A stretch of 11,244 bases of DNA, taken from JAADCS01 sp964473735. Lineage in GTDB: Bacteria > Hydrothermota > Hydrothermia > LBFQ01. The stretch's first letter is position 1, and every line of letters begins with the position of its first letter. Where the stretch lies: the NCBI GenBank assembly GCA_964473735.1, contig CAYYQD010000054.1, positions 1 to 11,244 on the forward strand. Direction: 5' to 3'. Positions 7,853-11,244 of this stretch are shown here, piece after piece. The translations under genes were made by a program, and so were the position numbers. Below the pieces are notes generated by a model, which saw only the letters and a list, made by a program, of their open reading frames with translations, ran no database searches and was not told the origin of the DNA.

Positions 7853-7861
7853 AGTGCCTGA

Positions 7862-7867
7862 ATTATA
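7862..7867 (-). promoter_or_regulatory. -10 element (TATAAT) of the FG-GAP propeller gene
   Basis: A perfect TATAAT on the minus strand ends nine bases before the ATG at 7852, inside the 51-base gap after the LVIVD gene. No -35 match is found at 16-18 bases. No strong ribosome site lies between it and the start, so a leaderless or nearly leaderless transcript is expected if it is active. Read-through from the LVIVD gene is also possible, since no terminator is visible in this gap. Confidence 0.5.
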
Positions 7868-7903
7868 CAGCCGAACATAGAAACCGTTTTATGCTCTTGT
7901 TCC

Positions 7904-9934
7904 TTACCTTATCACTACCCTGTAGGTCCTTTTGCCGACACGCACGAAGAAGACTCCGGCCTTACCGAAAGTGTATGTTTTCCCGACACCCATAAGCCTG
8001 CCGGAGGCGGAGTAGATGCGCATCCTCTTCCGGGCGTACAGGGTTCTGCCTTTCAGGGTAAAGGGGACCTCCACGACGGTTTCCCTCTCCTCAACCTGTG
8101 TGGGGAGCGGGTAGCGGTAGATGTTCAGACCCGAGAGGTTGTCCAGATAGTATATGTTGCCACCGTCCACGAAGACATCCACGCCCTGACCGTCGGCACG
8201 CAGGTACCCCACGAAGCTGGGGGATGAAGGGTCGCTCACGTCCGCTATAACCACCCCGACGTTCCCGATAGAGCCGAAGACGTAGTTCCCCGCCTTATCT
8301 GCACCGACCGGAAATACCCTCATGTAAAACGGGCTCAGGGGGAGCAGACCCGCACTGGATACGAGGGTCGGGGACGTGGGGTCACTCAGGCTAACCACCC
8401 AGATATTTACCGAGTCGTTGCCCTCGCCCACGATGTAGGCGGTATCCCCTCTTAAGGTCAGGGCCGCCGGTCCGGATAGGAAGGGGAGCCCCACACCACC
8501 TAAAACGCTCCGGGAGGTGATATCAACGACACCGAGACCACCGGTTCCGACCGTAACGGCCATGGAGCGATCTGGGGTAACCTTCACGTCATAGACCGTG
8601 CCCATGAGGGAGGTGTCCCCAAGGGGGGAGAGGAGGTGAAGGTGTGAGGAGCTACACAGGAAGAACGTGGTGGTGTCTACGGCCGTGAAACACCTGACCT
8701 CGTAAGGGACGGAAAAGGATCCGCGCAGGGAAGGGGAAATCGGGTCTCCTACGTCGTATATGAGGACATGGTACCCCGAGGCTACGTATAGATAACTTCC
8801 GACCGTGTCAAGGTAGCCCAATGGAGTGGAGATCCCCTCGTCAACCGGGATGAAGTTTATCACGTAGGGGTTGGACGGGTCCGAGACGGAGAGTATCACC
8901 AACCCCTGAGCGTACGCGAAGGCGTACCCCCCTCTCTTCAGTACGCGCACGCTGTTGCCGGGAAGCTGCCTTTCGTGCAGCGGGTTCCATGTCGTGAGGT
9001 CTAAGACGTACACCTTCCTCCACGGGTGAATGGTGAAGGCGTAGAGCAGATTTCCGCTATGAAGGGCAGCGGAAGCTCCTACCATGTAGTCTAAAGTGGT
9101 GTCGGCGAGCAGGAGGGGGGAAGTGGGATCCGAAAGGGAATACACCTTCAGGTTCCTGAAGTCCGCGATGGTGAGGGTATCCCCGCTCAGATACGGTCTG
9201 TTGGGCATGGTGGTGAGGGTGGTTACGGTTGAAACGTAAGAGGGAGAGGTCGGGTAGGAAATGGAGTATATCTTGAGGGTGTCCCCACACCTCATGAGCA
9301 GGTGGGAGGTACCTATCCTCTCAAGGAAGAGACCGCCACCGCAACCGGATACCGTGGGGCTACTGACGGAGGGTGAGGAGGGGTCGGATACGTCTATTAC
9401 GGTAAGGGGGGAGGATGTGGCCATGAGGAAAACGGTATCACCCCGGTAGTCAAGGGAGGTGGCGTAGGAAGGGCCCACGTGCGAGACCTCACTCAGGTCC
9501 GACCTCCTCAGGATCCTTAGGCCGAAGTACCCGTTGGCCAGCAGTAAGAGGGTATCCTTAACCCGAAGGTCCAGGACGCCATCCTCCAGCTCGGCGTACT
9601 GGAGGAGCCGTGGGCGGGCCGGATCCGATATGTCGTACGTTGCTATACTTCCGCCCGAGGTTCCCACAAAGAGGGTGTCTCCGGACTTACGGAGTACCAG
9701 AACCTCTCCTCTGCCGGCACTCTGGACCCTCGCTATGAGTGAAGGAGCCGTGTAGGTTACGTCGTAGAACTCAAGGGCGTTCCCCGACGAGGCTATCAGG
9801 ATGTTTCCGTAGTGCAGTACGGCGCGCGTACTTCCGAAGGAGACCCGTCCGATCGTCGTAAAGCCAGCGTGGAGGGTGCTCACCCACGCGAACCATACTG
9901 CCAATGCCACCTGCATCGCAATGCTCTTTTTCAT
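7904..9934 (-). CDS. LVIVD-repeat beta-propeller surface protein with C-terminal sorting module
   Basis: This is an exported repeat protein of unknown function. Residues 1-23 are a clear signal peptide (MKKS, then a hydrophobic core, probable cleavage after LHA). The body (about 24-612) is built of repeats of roughly 40-50 residues ending in [IV]-x-[DS]-[IVL]-S-D-P-x-x-P-x-x-[VIL]. Copies are visible near 101, 180, 223, 266, 349, 394, 515 and 565, with weaker ones near 310 and 470. This is the LVIVD/PQQ-like propeller style, and the number of repeats suggests one large or two successive propellers. Residues about 613-676 are the C-terminal sorting-like module (YSASGRLMG, GVFFVRVG, final VVIR). 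No enzymatic motif is seen. Adhesion or scaffolding is inference from the fold. The ATG at 9934 is supported by the signal peptide. There is no clear ribosome site. Confidence 0.88.
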   Translation of the reverse strand: MKKSIAMQVALAVWFAWVSTLHAGFTTIGRVSFGSTRAVLHYGNILIASSGNALEFYDVTYTAPSLIARVQSAGRGEVLVLRKSGDTLFVGTSGGSIATYDISDPARPRLLQYAELEDGVLDLRVKDTLLLLANGYFGLRILRRSDLSEVSHVGPSYATSLDYRGDTVFLMATSSPLTVIDVSDPSSPSVSSPTVSGCGGGLFLERIGTSHLLMRCGDTLKIYSISYPTSPSYVSTVTTLTTMPNRPYLSGDTLTIADFRNLKVYSLSDPTSPLLLADTTLDYMVGASAALHSGNLLYAFTIHPWRKVYVLDLTTWNPLHERQLPGNSVRVLKRGGYAFAYAQGLVILSVSDPSNPYVINFIPVDEGISTPLGYLDTVGSYLYVASGYHVLIYDVGDPISPSLRGSFSVPYEVRCFTAVDTTTFFLCSSSHLHLLSPLGDTSLMGTVYDVKVTPDRSMAVTVGTGGLGVVDITSRSVLGGVGLPFLSGPAALTLRGDTAYIVGEGNDSVNIWVVSLSDPTSPTLVSSAGLLPLSPFYMRVFPVGADKAGNYVFGSIGNVGVVIADVSDPSSPSFVGYLRADGQGVDVFVDGGNIYYLDNLSGLNIYRYPLPTQVEERETVVEVPFTLKGRTLYARKRMRIYSASGRLMGVGKTYTFGKAGVFFVRVGKRTYRVVIR

Positions 9935-9974
9935 AGGGATAACCGTTTAAACCGCCCAAAAGTCTCAAGTGAAT

Positions 9975-10004
9975 ATTCTACACTATGATGCAATAGAAAA
10001 TCAA
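9975..10004 (-). promoter_or_regulatory. Putative promoter of the LVIVD gene
   Basis: On the minus strand TTGATT (9999-10004) and TAGAAT (9975-9980) are separated by 18 bases, giving a leader of roughly 30-40 bases before the ATG at 9934. This is the only unit here whose best promoter leaves a normal 5' leader. The palindrome GAATATTC (9971-9978) overlaps the -10 and could be part of an operator. Confidence 0.5.
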
Positions 10005-10031
10005 GGGTGCCTATCTCATCGGATGCGACCG

Positions 10032-10037
10032 TAAAAT
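10032..10037 (+). promoter_or_regulatory. Putative -10 element (TAAAAT) of the aminopeptidase gene
   Basis: TAAAAT ends eight bases before the ATG at 10046 in the divergent intergenic region. No good -35 hexamer is visible and there is no Shine-Dalgarno-like motif before the start. The spacing matches the other close -10 elements in the window. Confidence 0.4.
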
Positions 10038-10045
10038 CCACCGTA

Positions 10046-11244
10046 ATGCTCCCTTCGGTCGTAGCACACTTCTTCACCTCGGACCTGTGGAAGGAGGGGT
10101 GGAAGCCCCGCCACACTCCTCTAATCGCGTGGGAAGACACGACCACTTTACCGCTGGACGTCCGGCGGTACGTCCTCCGCTTCGCCGTATCGGGCAGGAC
10201 CTTTCCGTACGCCTCGGCCACTATTTTAGGCGTGGCACGGTGGCCCCTTGACAGCATCTCCCTTGACTTCTACGGCTACACCGTTGATAGCGTGAGGGTG
10301 GGGACCTCCCCGGCGACCTTCCACCGGGACACGGGCACCCTGACCGTCCTCCTTCCCTCCCCACTCCCGGGTGGGGATAGCGTCAGTATAACGGTATTCT
10401 ACCACGGGAGCCCCGACTCCACGGGATGCCCCTCCTTTACCCGGGGCTTCTACTTCCGGAGCGACGGGTTCTTCACCCTCTCCTACCCCGACGGATTCAG
10501 GTGCTGGGTCCCGTCCTACGACAGACCCTACGAGAAGGCGGACGAAGGGGTGGAGTTTTACGTTGAGGCCGAGCCCACGCTAACCGTTCTGGCCAACGGG
10601 GTACTCTTAGATACGGTATCAACGGGGAGTACGAAGGTCTGGCACTACTCCCACACCCATTCCATAGCCACCTACCTGATAGCCACGGCCGGCAGGGTGC
10701 TGGCCGCCAACCGATGGGTATGGACGTACGACACCCTAACCGTCCCCGTCCTCTCGTGGGTCCCTCCCGCGGACACTGGGTACGGGTGGGGGGACAGCCT
10801 CACCGCCATGCTTACAGTGTTCTCCGACCGCTTCGGCCCCTATCCCTTCGCTGACGAGAAGTACGAACAGAGCGTCGTCATGGCTTACTTCTCCGGCGGC
10901 ATGGAGCATCAGACCACTCCGTTCTTTTCGTCTTACTTTGACCGATACGTTCAGGCCCACGAGCTCTGCCATCAGTGGTGGGGGGATGCCGTGGGGTACG
11001 GGACCTTTAAGGACGTGTGGCTCGGGGAAGGTTTCGCCACCTACTGCGAGATGCTCTGGGCGGAGCACACCGGAGGGGAGGCCGGATACCGCTCCTACTA
11101 CACCCACACCGTTGAGCGTCAGTTCTTCACCTACGCCTCCAACCCCGGAAAGCCCGTGTATAACCCCGGTCCGGACATAGGGGACATCCTCTCCGTCTAC
11201 ACCTACAACAAGGGGGCTGCCGTCCTGCACATGCTCCGCTACGT
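10046..11244 (+). CDS. M1-family zinc aminopeptidase, 3' end beyond the window
   Basis: This gluzincin exopeptidase is predicted to release N-terminal amino acids from peptides. At least 399 codons lie in the window and the frame is open at the right edge. An N-terminal beta-rich domain (about 35-225) leads into the catalytic domain. GGMEH (284-288) is the exopeptidase motif, a variant of GAMEN. HELCH (305-309) and Glu328 in WLGEGFA give the zinc site HExxH-x18-E. Tyr387 in YTYNKGAAVL is near the position of the catalytic tyrosine (Tyr385 is the alternative). The ATG at 10046 is the first in frame after a TGA at 9986; a GTG at 10007 is an alternative. The N-terminus MLPSVVAHFF is only weakly signal-like. 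The neighbouring exported protease suggests extracellular peptide use, and a C-terminal sorting module may lie outside the window. This is inference. Confidence 0.9.
   Translation, partial: MLPSVVAHFFTSDLWKEGWKPRHTPLIAWEDTTTLPLDVRRYVLRFAVSGRTFPYASATILGVARWPLDSISLDFYGYTVDSVRVGTSPATFHRDTGTLTVLLPSPLPGGDSVSITVFYHGSPDSTGCPSFTRGFYFRSDGFFTLSYPDGFRCWVPSYDRPYEKADEGVEFYVEAEPTLTVLANGVLLDTVSTGSTKVWHYSHTHSIATYLIATAGRVLAANRWVWTYDTLTVPVLSWVPPADTGYGWGDSLTAMLTVFSDRFGPYPFADEKYEQSVVMAYFSGGMEHQTTPFFSSYFDRYVQAHELCHQWWGDAVGYGTFKDVWLGEGFATYCEMLWAEHTGGEAGYRSYYTHTVERQFFTYASNPGKPVYNPGPDIGDILSVYTYNKGAAVLHMLRY

Noticed and set aside
7868..7900. Possible terminator for the LVIVD gene
   Set aside because: CATA...TATG can pair weakly, but the stem is short and AT-rich with no following T-tract.
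8100..9800. Recurring near-identical DNA segments that might be a repeat array
   Set aside because: They encode the S-D-P-x-x-P protein repeats of the LVIVD propeller, with irregular spacing and differing intervening sequence. They are not CRISPR or satellite repeats.
9931..10257. Minus-strand open frame of 108 codons across the divergent region
   Set aside because: It overlaps the start of the LVIVD gene and the aminopeptidase N-terminus antisense, and shows no recognisable domain.
10736..11230. Minus-strand open frame of 164 codons at the right edge
   Set aside because: It is antisense to the aminopeptidase catalytic region, where GGMEH and HExxH-x18-E are intact on the plus strand.

Overview
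The window looks like bacterial chromosome from a GC-rich, probably thermophilic member of the FCB superphylum or a related candidate phylum. WOR-3/Stahlbacteria or Hydrothermae would fit, but this assignment is inference from gene style and not from a marker gene. Four complete large proteins end in the same kind of short beta-rich C-terminal module (a YD/YS-x-x-GR core, then G-x-[YF]-F-V-R, then a final [VF]-[LV]-[LVI]-R). This resembles the Por/type IX secretion sorting domain common in those lineages. AUA (Ile) and AGG (Arg) codons are frequent, as in many thermophiles.

Layout. Bases 1-87 (minus strand) hold what looks like the tail of another such C-terminal module, without a gene body. 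A tight plus-strand operon follows at 161-3853: a secreted UshA-like 5'-nucleotidase/metallophosphatase, a double-hotdog acyl-CoA thioesterase (4-base overlap) and an unrecognised helical protein (8-base overlap). It converges, with a 4-base gap, on a minus-strand run of three exported proteins: a KP-43-like subtilisin protease (3858-6218), an FG-GAP/VCBS beta-propeller (6344-7852) and an LVIVD-type beta-propeller (7904-9934). A divergent 111-base intergenic region separates the last of these from a plus-strand M1 zinc aminopeptidase (10046 onward), which runs off the right edge.

Taken together this is a surface/secretion neighbourhood: a nucleotidase, an endoprotease and probably an exopeptidase could degrade extracellular nucleotides and protein, while the two propellers could be cell-surface adhesins or scaffolds. 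The cooperative role is inference. The thioesterase and the orphan protein are cytosolic by appearance and share only the transcript.

The most interesting regulatory signal is that four of the five apparent transcription units have a -10-like hexamer (TATAAT or TAAAAT) ending only 6-9 bases before the start codon. This suggests leaderless or nearly leaderless mRNAs. I saw no CRISPR array, tRNA, rRNA, insertion sequence or riboswitch.
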